Positions 8,718 through 18,094 of a stretch of DNA of 64,000 bases are shown in pieces (positions within the stretch are counted from its first letter, which is position 1; the number at the start of each line of letters is the position of its first letter). The position numbers and the translations under genes were made by a program. The notes under the pieces are model-generated. The model worked only from the letters and a program-made list of their open reading frames with translations, was not told the origin of the DNA and did not search any database. Origin of the DNA: Proteus appendicitidis (GTDB taxonomy: Bacteria; Pseudomonadota; Gammaproteobacteria; Enterobacterales; Enterobacteriaceae); assembly GCF_030271835.1 (NCBI RefSeq), contig NZ_CP127389.1, positions 2,206,001 to 2,270,000 on the forward strand. The letters are read 5' to 3'.

Positions 8718-9611
8718 ATGTTTAAAACCACATTTCGCCAAACAACCGCGATTGCAGTTTCATTAATATATCTATTGGCATCTCCAATGTTATGGGCTAA
8801 CACCAATAATACAATTGAACAGCAATTAAGTACGCTTGAAAAATATAGTCAAGGTCGTTTAGGTGTTGCTTTAATCAACACGGAAGATAATTCACAAATA
8901 ACATACCGTGGTGAAGAACGCTTTGCGATGGCAAGTACAAGTAAGGTTATGGCTGTTGCGGCTGTTTTAAAAGAGAGTGAAAGACAAGCGGGATTATTAG
9001 ATAAGAATATTACGATTAAAAAATCCGACTTAGTTGCTTACAGCCCTATTACAGAAAAACATTTAGTAACGGGAATGTCTTTGGCGCAATTAAGCGCGGC
9101 TACGTTGCAATATAGCGACAATACAGCAATGAATAAAATCTTAGATTATTTAGGCGGACCTTCGAAAGTCACTCAATTTGCACGTTCAATTAATGATGTA
9201 ACTTATCGTCTAGATCGTAAAGAGCCTGAATTAAATACAGCAATTCATGGTGATCCTCGTGATACCACCTCTCCAATTGCCATGGCGAAAAGCCTTCAAG
9301 CATTAACATTGGGTGACGCACTAGGTCAATCTCAACGTCAACAACTTGTTACTTGGTTAAAAGGCAATACAACGGGTGATCACAGTATTAAAGCGGGTTT
9401 ACCAAAACACTGGGGTATTGGGGATAAAACCGGCAGTGGTGATTATGGTACAACTAACGATATTGCCGTTATTTGGCCTAAAAACCATGCACCATTAATT
9501 TTAGTGGTTTACTTTACACAACAAGAGCAAGATGCAAAATACCGGAAAGATATTATTGTTAAAGCTACTGAAATTGTAACAAAACCATTTATCACATCAC
9601 CCAAAAAATAG
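8718..9611 (+). CDS. cumA: Class A beta-lactamase (cefuroximase, HugA/CumA type)
   Basis: Secreted serine beta-lactamase (297 aa) that hydrolyses penicillins and oxyimino-cephalosporins such as cefuroxime. The signal peptide probably ends at LWA-NTN (residue 27). Catalytic STSK lies at residues 73-76 (Ambler S70-K73), followed by the SDN loop (YSDNTAMN), the omega-loop glutamate in KEPELN and the KTGSGDYG strand. The sequence is nearly that remembered for P. vulgaris K1-type enzymes, with scattered substitutions. I preferred ATG 8718 because known homologues begin MFKTTF; ATG 8712 is in frame. Expression should be inducible through CumR. This gene is the best species marker in the window. Confidence 0.95.
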   Translation: MFKTTFRQTTAIAVSLIYLLASPMLWANTNNTIEQQLSTLEKYSQGRLGVALINTEDNSQITYRGEERFAMASTSKVMAVAAVLKESERQAGLLDKNITIKKSDLVAYSPITEKHLVTGMSLAQLSAATLQYSDNTAMNKILDYLGGPSKVTQFARSINDVTYRLDRKEPELNTAIHGDPRDTTSPIAMAKSLQALTLGDALGQSQRQQLVTWLKGNTTGDHSIKAGLPKHWGIGDKTGSGDYGTTNDIAVIWPKNHAPLILVVYFTQQEQDAKYRKDIIVKATEIVTKPFITSPKK

Positions 9612-9644
9612 TAATAACACGCTATTGCAAATATAAATAACAAT

Positions 9645-9683
9645 AAAAAAGCTGAGTACAATCTTATTTGTCTCAGCTTTTTT
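9645..9683. terminator. Bidirectional terminator between cumA and the Lrp-type gene
   Basis: 12-bp stem formed by six A, GCTGAG, then CTCAGC and six T (9645-9656, 9672-9683), with a 15-nt loop. A and T tracts flank both sides, so it can end both cumA and, less directly, leftward transcription. Confidence 0.85.
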
Positions 9684-9766
9684 GCTTTAATTCTTATTAT
9701 ATTTTTAATCTAACTGGGCTATGTAATATGTATTAAGTTATCTCAAATAAGAGAGTTGTTATCATA

Positions 9767-10231
9767 TTAAAGGGGTAAAGCAAAACTCACTTTTACCGTT
9801 TCCATGGGTACTTCTGTTTTTATACTTTGGATGCTTGGAATTTGCGTTAAATAATCAGCATGAAAGCGACGATACGTTGCTAAATCTTTCGTCACAATTC
9901 GAATTAACGCATCGCATTCGCCTGCCATTAAATGACACTCAACCACTTCAGGTAACACCTTGATAGCCTTTACAAATTCTTCAATAGTTTCAGCATCTTG
10001 CGCTCTAAACCAAATTCTTGCAAATAAAGATAACCCTGCATCAACCTTACTGCCATCTAATACAGCAACATAACGAGTGATCACACCAGATTCTTCGAGT
10101 AAACGCACGCGACGAAGACAAGGAGAAGGTGAGAGTCCAACCTCTTTTGCCAGCTCAATGTTTTGGATTTTGCCATCACGTTGAAGCACCTGCAAAATAT
10201 GTTTATCTATCTTATCTAATTTTATTGACAT
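9767..10231 (-). CDS. Lrp/AsnC-family transcriptional regulator
   Basis: 154-aa feast/famine regulator. The N-terminal helix-turn-helix (LDKIDKHILQVLQRDG, then LAKEVGLSPSPCLRRVRLLEESG) is followed by the RAM domain, with the ligand-loop pattern HLMAGECDALIRIV near residue 100. ATG 10231 is preferred over the in-frame TTG at 10234. It is divergent from a LysE-type exporter gene 162 nt away. In this common arrangement the regulator senses an amino acid and activates its exporter. It is not Lrp itself, which is longer and much more conserved. The effector is unknown. Confidence 0.88.
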   Translation of the reverse strand: MSIKLDKIDKHILQVLQRDGKIQNIELAKEVGLSPSPCLRRVRLLEESGVITRYVAVLDGSKVDAGLSLFARIWFRAQDAETIEEFVKAIKVLPEVVECHLMAGECDALIRIVTKDLATYRRFHADYLTQIPSIQSIKTEVPMETVKVSFALPL

Positions 10232-10392
10232 CAAAGATTAACCTTAATTCTATTTGTGGAATTTTATTGCCAATTAATTATTTTTGTTAGCAACAAAACA
10301 ACCCGATTTTTTCGAAAACATCATATAATCTTTCCGCTAAATTTCACAGTAAAAACGATATTTCTCTTAAACTATCTCTATCAGGTGAAAAG

Positions 10393-11004
10393 ATGGAATT
10401 TAACACTTTATTATTATTCGCATTAACGGTTCTACCACTTATCTGCACACCAGGACCAGATATTCTTTTTATCTCATCCCAAGGGCTATCAGGCGGTATG
10501 AAATCTGCATGGATTGCTAACGCTGGCGTTATATCAGGCTATTTAACCCATGCATTACTAAGCGCGCTAGGGCTTGCTGCCTTAGTATCCGCATCACCCA
10601 TTTTATTTTATTTACTTAAATGGGTTGGCGTGTTCTATATCAGTTATCTTGCAGTCAAAATGTTGATATCTGCCTGCAAAAAAGGTCAATTAGCCCTCGA
10701 TGCCTCAAAAACCTCACACTTATTTCGTAAAGGTTTTTTAACCAGTTTTCTTAATCCTAAAGGGCTATTAGTTTATCTCGCTATTTTACCAAACTTTATT
10801 GATAATCATAATGATATCGCAACACAATCATTGCTGTTATCTGGGATATTTATCACGACTTGCTTAATTATTTATGGTTTGCTCGGCACATTTTTTGCCT
10901 ATATTGGCTTAAAAGGCGGTTTAAGTGAAAAACGTCGCCGCTATAACGATGGCATTGCGGGTGGATTACTCACATTAGCGGCAATTAATCTGGCTTTAAA
11001 TTAG
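10393..11004 (+). CDS. LysE/RhtB-family amino acid exporter
   Basis: Inner-membrane exporter of 203 aa with about six hydrophobic segments. The family signature CTPGPDILFISSQGLSGG lies at residues 19-36, and the mid-protein loop FLNPKG near 116 is also typical. RBS AGGTGA lies 7 nt before ATG 10393. The divergent Lrp-type gene is its likely regulator. The substrate is probably an amino acid or derivative; the sequence does not decide between homoserine/threonine, leucine or others. Confidence 0.88.
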   Translation: MEFNTLLLFALTVLPLICTPGPDILFISSQGLSGGMKSAWIANAGVISGYLTHALLSALGLAALVSASPILFYLLKWVGVFYISYLAVKMLISACKKGQLALDASKTSHLFRKGFLTSFLNPKGLLVYLAILPNFIDNHNDIATQSLLLSGIFITTCLIIYGLLGTFFAYIGLKGGLSEKRRRYNDGIAGGLLTLAAINLALN

Positions 11005-11061
11005 CCTTAATCCTAAGCACTATTTATTATTCTAATCAGAATTTGACCACAAGAATGCCCT

Positions 11062-11631
11062 CTATTTAAGTGGTCGAATATCTGCCCATAATAATTGACA
11101 ATTCGCGGTTAACGGTCTTATTTCACCTTCTCGAATATCAGGTAACCACCAAGCCCCCTGTCCTTTTGATAAACGCTGGCAAGTCGCACCAATTAAAGTC
11201 CATTCACCTTGAGTGACATAAATTAATCCTGCATGAGAACTAGGTAAAATAAGCGGTTGTGTTACTAAGGTCGTCTCTGCTTTCCAACATGTACGACGCA
11301 CCATAATATTTAGGCACTTTACGCTACCTTTAATTAGTTCAGATTTAACATGAATATCACCTGAAAAATCAAAAGGCTGATAAGAGTCGGTAACGGAATG
11401 ATTAAGAAAACCGGGGCTATTTAAATTGATGCCATTACCTTCTAATAGCACCATTTGCCGTTCAATGTCAGGAAACTGTCCTAATGAGCTATTCTCTTCG
11501 ATAGAGGTTAAACACGCTCGCCATGAAAAATCATTATTAACCGGCCAACACACAATTTCTTGCGTTGTGCCTTTTTGATTATTCCATGATATAAACGGTA
11601 ACTCTTGTTGATCAAAACAACGTAGCTTCAT
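11062..11631 (-). CDS. ves: HutD/Ves-family cupin protein
   Basis: 189-aa cytoplasmic bicupin of the HutD/Ves family. Matches to E. coli Ves include WNNQKGTTQEIVCWP near residue 12, FSWRACLTSIEENS near 32, the FPDIERQMVLLEG block near 52 and a C-terminal QGAWWLP strand. The in-frame TTG at 11646 is rejected because AAGGAGG at 11637-11643 lies 5 nt before ATG 11631. HutD is linked to histidine use, while Ves has been discussed in cold response; the biochemical role is unsettled. No hut genes are nearby. It runs in the same direction as the MocR regulator behind it, with a 114-nt gap. Confidence 0.8.
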   Translation of the reverse strand: MKLRCFDQQELPFISWNNQKGTTQEIVCWPVNNDFSWRACLTSIEENSSLGQFPDIERQMVLLEGNGINLNSPGFLNHSVTDSYQPFDFSGDIHVKSELIKGSVKCLNIMVRRTCWKAETTLVTQPLILPSSHAGLIYVTQGEWTLIGATCQRLSKGQGAWWLPDIREGEIRPLTANCQLLWADIRPLK

Positions 11632-11745
11632 TGTATCCTCCTTCAATATCTGGCTATCAGTCTGATAATGAGGTTAAGGATCAATCATTGGAGATTACCG
11701 TCAATAAATCAATAGCTAACTTTTAAAAATGTGCGCTGGCGTCAG

Positions 11746-13161
11746 CTATTTACGTCGTAATTTTCTGCACCCTTCTCCAATAATTTCCATTCCTTTTTCA
11801 GTACGACTATTCCATTGAAAAGAAGCGTTTAAACGAAATGCATGATTAAATTGAGAGCTGGTGGAAAACATTGAACCCGGTGCAATACTGACACTTCTTT
11901 CTAATGCAAAATGATAGAGTTTATTCGCATCAAATGTTGATTCAAACTCTAACCAGAGAAAATACCCTCCTGATGGAATATTCACTTTTACATCTTCAGG
12001 TAAATGCGTTTGTATCGCTTGTAACATACGATAACGCCTTTGTTCTAATAATAATCTTAATCGACGAAGATGCGTATCATAGCCACCTTGTGACAAATAA
12101 TCGGCAATAGCTTGTTGTGTTGGCATACTTGCAGATACTGTACTCATCATTTGTAACTGCTGTATTTTTGTTGCGTGTTTTCCGGCTGCCACCCAACCCA
12201 CACGAAATCCCGGTGCAAGACATTTAGAAAAAGAAGCGCAATGTAAAACGCTATTTGTTTTATCAAAACCTTTTACTGGCATAGGTGCTTTCTGGCTGTT
12301 ATAGAGTTCGCCATAGACATCATCTTCAATTAACGTTATCTGCTTCTTCGCTAATATATCCACCAGTCTTACTTTATTTTCATCAGGCATTGTTCCACCT
12401 AATGGATTTTGACAATGGCTCATCAACCAACAAGCTTTAATATCGTATTGTTCAACCACTTTTTCGAGTTCATCTAAACAAATTCCTGTTACTGGATCTG
12501 TTCTAATGGCAATCGCTTTTAATCGTAAACGCTCAATTGCTTGTAATGCACCATAAAATGCAGGTGATTCAATCACGACCCAGTCACCCGGTTCAGTAAC
12601 AGCTTGCAAACTAAAACTGAGTGATTCCATTGCACCAGCCGTAATCACAATTTCATCTGGAGAGACATGAATTCCTTGTAATGCATAGCGTTGTGCAATG
12701 TTACGGCGTAACTTTTCATTTCCCGGAGGTAGATTAATCACTGAACTTTGGGGCGCTAAATGTCTGGCAGCAGAAGCCAACGCGCTACTTAATTTAGGCT
12801 GAATAAATAAACTGGGATCGGGGAAAGCGGAACCAAAAGGAATAATTTCAGGATCTTTACACGCTTGAAGTACGTTGAAAATCGAGGTGCTTATTTCAAC
12901 ATTTTCACTCATGTGTAGCCCTTTGCTGGCTGTCACCTGACCGAAACGGTTATTGCGATGTGCAACGTAATAACCTGATTGTGGTCGCGCTGTTATCCAT
13001 CCTTGGCTTTCTAATAACTGATACGATTGTAAAACAGTCATCAAACTTAAACCTGATTGTTTCACCGTATCCCGCAATGAAGGTAAACGGTCGCCAGATT
13101 GCCAGATATTATCTTCAATTTGTTGGCGTATTTGCGCTGCAAGCTGTTCATATCGAGTCAT
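11746..13161 (-). CDS. ydcR: MocR-type regulator with aminotransferase domain (YdcR-like)
   Basis: 471-aa fusion of an N-terminal GntR winged helix (residues 1-70; SGDRLPSLRDTVKQSGLS) and a fold-type I aminotransferase-like domain that binds PLP. The likely PLP lysine is in SFSKCLAPGFRVGW, and the aspartate loop IEDDVYGELY is present. Similarity to remembered E. coli YdcR runs through the whole length (LPPGNEKLRRNIAQRYALQG, EPGDWVVIESPAFYGALQA region). MocR proteins act as regulators using PLP or an amino acid adduct. The target is unknown; the divergent cio operon starts 138 nt away and is a candidate only by position. Confidence 0.85.
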   Translation of the reverse strand: MTRYEQLAAQIRQQIEDNIWQSGDRLPSLRDTVKQSGLSLMTVLQSYQLLESQGWITARPQSGYYVAHRNNRFGQVTASKGLHMSENVEISTSIFNVLQACKDPEIIPFGSAFPDPSLFIQPKLSSALASAARHLAPQSSVINLPPGNEKLRRNIAQRYALQGIHVSPDEIVITAGAMESLSFSLQAVTEPGDWVVIESPAFYGALQAIERLRLKAIAIRTDPVTGICLDELEKVVEQYDIKACWLMSHCQNPLGGTMPDENKVRLVDILAKKQITLIEDDVYGELYNSQKAPMPVKGFDKTNSVLHCASFSKCLAPGFRVGWVAAGKHATKIQQLQMMSTVSASMPTQQAIADYLSQGGYDTHLRRLRLLLEQRRYRMLQAIQTHLPEDVKVNIPSGGYFLWLEFESTFDANKLYHFALERSVSIAPGSMFSTSSQFNHAFRLNASFQWNSRTEKGMEIIGEGCRKLRRK

Positions 13162-13298
13162 ATAAAACTGTTTACCTCAAAACTGTTATAGTCATTTTTA
13201 AACTTATTGTCACTATTATAGCTTACTGTCATATGGTCTACTAATCCACACGATTTACCTGCAATTTACATGTTTATATCAATAAAACGAGGTTTTTT

Positions 13299-14633
13299 AT
13301 GCTTGGGTTAAGTGCCTTTGACTTGGCGCGTATCCAGTTTGCGTTCACAGTTTCTTTTCATATTATCTTCCCCGCAATTACTATCGGACTGGCTAGCTTT
13401 TTAGCAGTATTGGAAGGTTTATGGTTAAAAACCCGCAATAAGGATTATTTAGCGTTATTCCATTTTTGGTCAAAAATATTCGCTGTTAACTTTGCTATGG
13501 GCGTTGTCTCTGGTTTGGTCATGGCATATCAATTTGGAACCAACTGGAGCTTTTTCTCTGATTTTGCTGGCTCTATTACAGGTCCGCTACTCACTTATGA
13601 AGTACTTACCGCTTTCTTTTTAGAAGCGGGTTTCTTAGGTGTGATGCTGTTTGGCTGGAATAAAGTAGGTGAAAAACTTCACTTTTTCGCAACCTGTATG
13701 GTGGCATTAGGTACATTAATGTCTACGTTTTGGATCTTGGCTTCAAATAGCTGGATGCAAACACCGCAAGGATTTGAAATTATAAATAACCAAGTCGTTC
13801 CCGTAGATTGGATAGCCGTTATTTTTAACCCATCATTCCCTTATCGCCTTGCTCATATGGGTGTTGCCGCTTTCCTTGCTTCTGCCTTCTTTATTGCTGC
13901 ATCTGCTTCATGGCATCTGCTCAAAGGTCATAAAACATCTGCAATGAAAAAGATGCTTTCAATGTCTTTATGGATGATTTTAATTTTAGCACCAATTCAA
14001 GCACTCATTGGCGATGTCCATGGTTTAAATACCTTAAAACATCAACCCGCTAAAATTGCCGCAATTGAAGGTCACTGGGAAAATGAACCAGGAGAAGCAA
14101 CACCGTTAATTCTCTTTGGTGTGCCTGATATGGATGCTGAAGAAACGAAATATAAGATAGAAATTCCTTATCTTGGCAGCATGATCTTAACTCACAGCTT
14201 AGAAAAACAAATTCCAGCATTAAAAGAGTTTCCTAAAGAAGACCGCCCGAACTCACTTATCGTTTTCTGGTCTTTCCGCGTTATGGTTGGTCTGGGTATG
14301 TTAATGATTTTAGTGGGTGTATGGGGAACTTGGCTGCGATATAAAAAGAAACTTTATGAATCTAAAGCTTTCTTACGCTTAACTTTTTTAATGGCACCTT
14401 CAGGTCTTATCGCTATTCTTGCCGGTTGGTTTACAACAGAAGTAGGACGTCAACCTTGGGTTGTTTATGGCATACAGCGAACACGAGATGCCGTCTCTGC
14501 ACATGGTGAAATGCATATGAGTATAAGCCTGCTGATCTTCTTAGTTGTTTATGGCTCTGTATTCGGTGTTGGATATGCCTATATGTTAAAACTGATCCGT
14601 AAAGGTACACCGGAGGTTCATCATGGGAATTGA
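13299..14633 (+). CDS. cioA: Cytochrome bd-type quinol oxidase subunit I (CioA-like)
   Basis: Membrane subunit of 444 aa carrying haems b558, b595 and d, which oxidises quinol and reduces oxygen. Axial-ligand histidines are in TVSFHIIFPA (residue about 21) and RLAHMGVAAF (near 187). The conserved EVLTAFFLEAGFLG glutamates lie near 100, and the late GWFTTEVGRQPW motif near 380. At 444 aa, with a short Q-loop, it resembles the cyanide-insensitive CioA branch and not E. coli CydA (about 520 aa). It overlaps subunit II by 11 nt. Bd oxidases of this kind support respiration at low oxygen or under cyanide, sulfide or nitric oxide stress. Confidence 0.92.
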   Translation: MLGLSAFDLARIQFAFTVSFHIIFPAITIGLASFLAVLEGLWLKTRNKDYLALFHFWSKIFAVNFAMGVVSGLVMAYQFGTNWSFFSDFAGSITGPLLTYEVLTAFFLEAGFLGVMLFGWNKVGEKLHFFATCMVALGTLMSTFWILASNSWMQTPQGFEIINNQVVPVDWIAVIFNPSFPYRLAHMGVAAFLASAFFIAASASWHLLKGHKTSAMKKMLSMSLWMILILAPIQALIGDVHGLNTLKHQPAKIAAIEGHWENEPGEATPLILFGVPDMDAEETKYKIEIPYLGSMILTHSLEKQIPALKEFPKEDRPNSLIVFWSFRVMVGLGMLMILVGVWGTWLRYKKKLYESKAFLRLTFLMAPSGLIAILAGWFTTEVGRQPWVVYGIQRTRDAVSAHGEMHMSISLLIFLVVYGSVFGVGYAYMLKLIRKGTPEVHHGN

Positions 14634-15630
14634 TTTACCAGTTATTTGGTTCGTCATTATCGTATTTAGTACGCTAATGTATATTGTCATGGATGGTTTC
14701 GATCTTGGTATCGGTATGCTTTATCCATTTATTAAAAGTGACCAAGATCGTGACTTAATGATGAATACTGTTGCCCCTGTATGGGATGGTAACGAAACAT
14801 GGTTAGTCCTAGGTGGCGCCGCATTATTTGGTGCCTTCCCATTAGCTTACTCGGTTATTCTTGATGCTTTGGCAATGCCGTTAACATTAATGCTTGTCGC
14901 ATTAATTTTCCGTGGCGTTGCTTTTGAATTTCGTTTTAAAGCCGATGCCAGTCACAAAGGTTTTTGGGATAAAGCATTTATCTTTGGCTCTATCTTAGCC
15001 ACCTTTATGCAAGGTGTTGTCGTAGGTAGCGTTGTACAAGGCTTGCCAGTTGTTAATCGTGCCTTTGCGGGTGGCTATTTTGACTGGTTATCTCCTTTCG
15101 CACTCTTTTGTGGATTTGGATTAGTTATCGCCTATTCATTATTAGGATGTGGCTGGCTGATTATGAAAACCGAAGGTCATTTACAACAGAGTCTATATAA
15201 GGTCGCTAAACCTCTTACACTCATTATGCTTGCCGTTATTGCAGTCGTCAGTGCATGGACACCATTAGCACAACCTGCAATTGCTGAACGTTGGTTCACA
15301 TTACCAAACCTGTTCTTCTTTTTACCTGTTCCTCTTTTGGTGTTGTACAGCACTTGGTTAATTTTACGCTCAGTGAAAAAACAAGGGCATTACCTTCCTT
15401 TCTTTGGTGCGCTGGCGTTAATTTTCTTAGGTTTTGCAGGATTAGGAATTAGCATTTGGCCTAACATTATTCCACCGGCAATTAGTTTTGTAGAAGCCTC
15501 TGCACCACCAGAAAGCCAAGGATTTATGCTAGTTGGCGCACTGTTTATTATTCCAATTATTCTCGTTTACACATTCTGGAGTTATTACGTCTTTAGAGGA
15601 AAAACAAATTATGAAGAAGGTTATCACTGA
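14623..15630 (+). CDS. cioB: Cytochrome bd-type quinol oxidase subunit II (CioB-like)
   Basis: 335-aa integral membrane partner of CioA. The opening LPVIWFVIIVFSTLMYIVMDGFDLGIGML region and the downstream WDGNETWLVLGG block (near residue 56) are diagnostic for subunit II. Eight or so transmembrane helices are visible. The start overlaps the cioA end by 11 nt, with GGAGG (14610-14614) inside cioA as ribosome site, so translation is coupled. The last 20 nt overlap the small third gene. Confidence 0.92.
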   Translation: MGIDLPVIWFVIIVFSTLMYIVMDGFDLGIGMLYPFIKSDQDRDLMMNTVAPVWDGNETWLVLGGAALFGAFPLAYSVILDALAMPLTLMLVALIFRGVAFEFRFKADASHKGFWDKAFIFGSILATFMQGVVVGSVVQGLPVVNRAFAGGYFDWLSPFALFCGFGLVIAYSLLGCGWLIMKTEGHLQQSLYKVAKPLTLIMLAVIAVVSAWTPLAQPAIAERWFTLPNLFFFLPVPLLVLYSTWLILRSVKKQGHYLPFFGALALIFLGFAGLGISIWPNIIPPAISFVEASAPPESQGFMLVGALFIIPIILVYTFWSYYVFRGKTNYEEGYH

Positions 15631-15772
15631 TCCACAAATACAAAGTAAGCCCTCATTATTAAAAAAATGGGGATGGTTGATTACTATTTGGTTTTGTAGT
15701 GTTTTAGCCTTATTCGCCGTGTCTTCCCTCTTCCGTTTTTTAATGACGTTAGCCGGAATGAAAGTCAAGTAA
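15611..15772 (+). CDS. DUF2474 small accessory protein of CioAB
   Basis: 53-aa single-span membrane protein. A basic N-terminus (KKVITDPQIQSKPSLLKKWGW) precedes one helix at about residues 21-47. Size, position and the KKWGWLITIWFCSVLALF pattern fit DUF2474, a family usually found after CioAB-type oxidases and thought to act like CydX in stabilising the oxidase. It starts 20 nt before the cioB stop in another frame; the AGAGG motif at 15596-15600 lies 10 nt upstream. An earlier in-frame start deep inside cioB is rejected. Confidence 0.8.
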   Translation: MKKVITDPQIQSKPSLLKKWGWLITIWFCSVLALFAVSSLFRFLMTLAGMKVK

Positions 15773-15840
15773 AGGCAAAGTACATACAGCAATATAATTA
15801 ACTAGCGCCGAATACGGTAAGCTATAAAATAAAAGTAAAG

Positions 15841-15872
15841 AAAGGGCTGGCGTTATCTTCAGCCCTTTTATC
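15841..15872 (+). terminator. Intrinsic terminator after the cio operon
   Basis: 9-bp stem AAAGGGCTG / CAGCCCTTT (15841-15849, 15860-15868) followed by TTATCTTT. It lies 70 nt after the DUF2474 gene. Confidence 0.82.
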
Positions 15873-15879
15873 TTTATTT

Positions 15880-16385
15880 AAGACAGTGGATTACCGTTTA
15901 ATCGCATTAAAACTTAACCTATACTTATTAGAATGCTCTTTTAACAGCTAAGTTGATCTAAATATTTTGTTATAAAAAGAAAATACAAAAGCAAATATTT
16001 TTACTTTTCCATGATTAACTAAATTTAAACCAAACTACTTGATAAAATCATTTTAAATACATCATTTTTGATTAACCATAAGAGATAAAATCTTTTTTAT
16101 GCATGTATTGCGATAAATAAAAATATAAGTAATCCTATAAAAAGCTATCTTCTCTAGACATAAGATAGAATGAATGTTGAATTAGGCTTCCAAAGTAATT
16201 ATGATATCGCCGCCTAGAAGATCCATATCTGTATTATTCTATAAAGACACACGCTATTAAAAGTGTGGATATGGCTGATGTCTGTTCAAAATACATGTTT
16301 TGATAATTTAGATTTATCTTAATTGCTAAGAAAGATCTCTTACACTAGGCTTACGTATTGTTGCTACTAAATTAAGGATGAAGTC
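15880..16385. other. AT-rich gap of about 500 nt without a supported gene
   Basis: No open frame with a ribosome site was seen on either strand. The right-hand end must hold the promoter of the DUF805 gene; an AAGGA ribosome site is visible at 16374-16378. I see no convincing hairpin or operator elsewhere in it. Confidence 0.5.
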
Positions 16386-16769
16386 ATGAATTGGTATTTG
16401 GAAGTCATTAAAAATAATTACGCTAACTTTTCAGGCCGTGCTCGTAGAAAAGAATATTGGATGTTTACTCTAGTAAATACCATTATTATTGCTGTTTTAT
16501 ACGCTATTTTAATTTCATCAGTAGATATGAATACAGGTGAAATGAGTTCACTAGGTTCAATTGCAGGTATTATTATAGGTATTTATTCTTTAGCAATTAT
16601 CATACCTAGTCTTGCAGTGACTATTCGTCGTTTCCACGATCAAGATAAATCAGGTTGGATGTTCTTACTTGCATTTATTCCTGCTGTTGGTGGATTAATT
16701 GTTTTTGTCTTTATGTGCCTTGAAGGTACTAGAGGTGACAACAGATTTGGCCCAGATCCTAAAGCTTAA
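16386..16769 (+). CDS. DUF805 inner-membrane protein (YhaH/YhaI-like)
   Basis: 127-aa membrane protein with the DUF805 hallmark FSGRARRKEYWMFTL at residues 15-29 and the conserved RRFHDQDKSGWM loop near 80. It ends with the GxNRFGPDP tail typical of the family. Three or four transmembrane segments are visible. Close to remembered E. coli YhaH/YhaI; no molecular function is established. It stands alone, flanked by long intergenic regions. Confidence 0.85.
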   Translation: MNWYLEVIKNNYANFSGRARRKEYWMFTLVNTIIIAVLYAILISSVDMNTGEMSSLGSIAGIIIGIYSLAIIIPSLAVTIRRFHDQDKSGWMFLLAFIPAVGGLIVFVFMCLEGTRGDNRFGPDPKA

Positions 16770-16793
16770 TCTCGTGCTGAATTAATATAACAA

Positions 16794-16831
16794 TACAGTG
16801 AGTATACCTACTATTAAGTTTACTCACTGTA
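16794..16831 (+). terminator. Inverted repeat after the DUF805 gene, possible terminator
   Basis: Perfect 11-bp stem TACAGTGAGTA / TACTCACTGTA (16794-16804, 16821-16831) with a 16-nt loop, 25 nt after the stop. The following T tract is weak (TTAATTGATTTT). Confidence 0.55.
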
Positions 16832-17083
16832 TTAATTGATTTTCCTACCTTTTTTACAATCATCTAAAAACACGCCTTCCTTTAAAAAATAACACCTCTT
16901 CATCTCATGAAGTATTGTAATTTAGTATTTTATTTACTTCTGACTTTTTTGATTAATGATCCTAAGTTATTACATTAAGCTTATTGCATTGATTTTTAAG
17001 TTTTTTCTTTATTGTTAATTTGAACTTAATCACATTATATAAGTAAAAAATACGCATTCCTTTACTAAACCAACGTTAATGTT

Positions 17084-17121
17084 GATAATGACTATCATTA
17101 TTAATTGAAAATGATAATATC
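17084..17121 (+). promoter_or_regulatory. Tandem Fur boxes upstream of the siderophore-interacting protein gene
   Basis: The 19-mer at 17084-17102 (GATAATGACTATCATTATT) matches the Fur consensus GATAATGATAATCATTATC at 16 of 19 positions. A second partial box, GAAAATGATAAT (17107-17118), follows directly. They lie 40-77 nt before the GTG start, a position expected to block transcription when iron is plentiful. Confidence 0.85.
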
Positions 17122-17160
17122 TACGTCGATAAAACAATTAAATGAGTCAGGTAAAAAAAC

Positions 17161-18006
17161 GTGAGTAACCAAAAAACACCTCAAGAAAAAAATATTTATA
17201 AACCAGCGCCTCCTCGCCTAGTTCAAGTAAAGCGTATTACTGATGTTACACCGGGAATGCGTTGTATCACCTTTACGAGTGATGATTTAGATACTTATCC
17301 AGCAGATACTGCCGGGGCGCATTTAAAAATATTCTTACCTTTAGAAGGCCAAGTTAAACCAACAGTGCCGGGCTTTTCTGAAAAAGGTCCTAAATGGCCT
17401 GAAGGCGAACCAAGATCGATTGTACGTACTTATAGTGTTCGTGCTATTCGCCCTGAACAAAAAGAGTTAGATATTGAATTTGCAGTACATGACGATGAAG
17501 GCCCTGCTATTCATTTTGCGCTAAATGCTAAACAAGGCGACTATATTGGGATCACTAATCCCGGTGGCCCTGATCCTTTATTAGCACCCGCATCACATTA
17601 CTATATGGCAGCAGATCCAAGTTCATTACCTGCTTTAATGGCTTTAATTGAAACCATGCAGCCTAATGTTCAAGGGAAAGTCGTTATACGAGTAGAAGAC
17701 GAAACGCATCGTCAAGAAATTAAACGTCCTAGTGGCTTAGAGATAATCTGGTTAATTGGTTCTGTTGAAGAACAAACTCAAAACTTAATTAATGAATTTA
17801 TGTCGTGGGAATTACCTGCTGAAGATGTCGCATTTTGGATTGCAGGTGAAGACAAAATTATTCGTGCATTAAGACGTCATATACGCCGTGATAATGGTTA
17901 CGATCGTAGCTTGATTTATGCCATTCCTTATTGGCGTTTTGGTTATGACGAAGAAGGCTATCACGCTGAACGTCACCATGTTATGGATAACGAAGACGTA
18001 AGCTAA
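17161..18006 (+). CDS. Siderophore-interacting protein, NAD(P)H-dependent ferric-chelate reductase
   Basis: 281-aa cytoplasmic flavoprotein of the ViuB/YqjH family, which releases iron from imported ferric siderophores by reduction. The FAD-binding motif RTYSVR lies near residue 97, and the SIP C-terminal motif (YAIPYWRFGYDEEGYHAERHH region) closes the protein. Translation starts at GTG 17161 after an AGGT element; no ATG is available near the N-terminus. Two Fur boxes just upstream imply iron-repressed expression. No siderophore receptor or biosynthesis gene is adjacent, so it may serve several siderophore systems. Confidence 0.88.
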   Translation: MSNQKTPQEKNIYKPAPPRLVQVKRITDVTPGMRCITFTSDDLDTYPADTAGAHLKIFLPLEGQVKPTVPGFSEKGPKWPEGEPRSIVRTYSVRAIRPEQKELDIEFAVHDDEGPAIHFALNAKQGDYIGITNPGGPDPLLAPASHYYMAADPSSLPALMALIETMQPNVQGKVVIRVEDETHRQEIKRPSGLEIIWLIGSVEEQTQNLINEFMSWELPAEDVAFWIAGEDKIIRALRRHIRRDNGYDRSLIYAIPYWRFGYDEEGYHAERHHVMDNEDVS

Positions 18007-18039
18007 GCAATAAATTAAAAACTAAGCGTTGGCTGTACA

Positions 18040-18079
18040 GGCTGCATATTAATTTCATTAATAGTATGCGGCCTTTTTT
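18040..18079 (+). terminator. Intrinsic terminator after the siderophore-interacting protein gene
   Basis: Stem GGCTGCATA / TATGCGGCC (18040-18048, 18065-18073, one G-U pair), extended inward by ATTAAT pairs and followed by six T. It also separates this gene from the convergent fimbrial cluster 1. Confidence 0.82.
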
Positions 18080-18094
18080 ATTGTACAAATATAA

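Noticed and set aside
11044..11075. GACCAC / GTGGTC inverted repeat over the ves stop codon
   Set aside because: Only six pairs, a long loop and no T run on either side, so it is unlikely to be a terminator.
8599..11713. Identical 14-mer GTCAATAAATCAAT at 8599-8612 and 11700-11713, considered as a shared operator
   Set aside because: In 64 kb of AT-rich DNA several such matches are expected by chance, and the second copy has no dyad around it.
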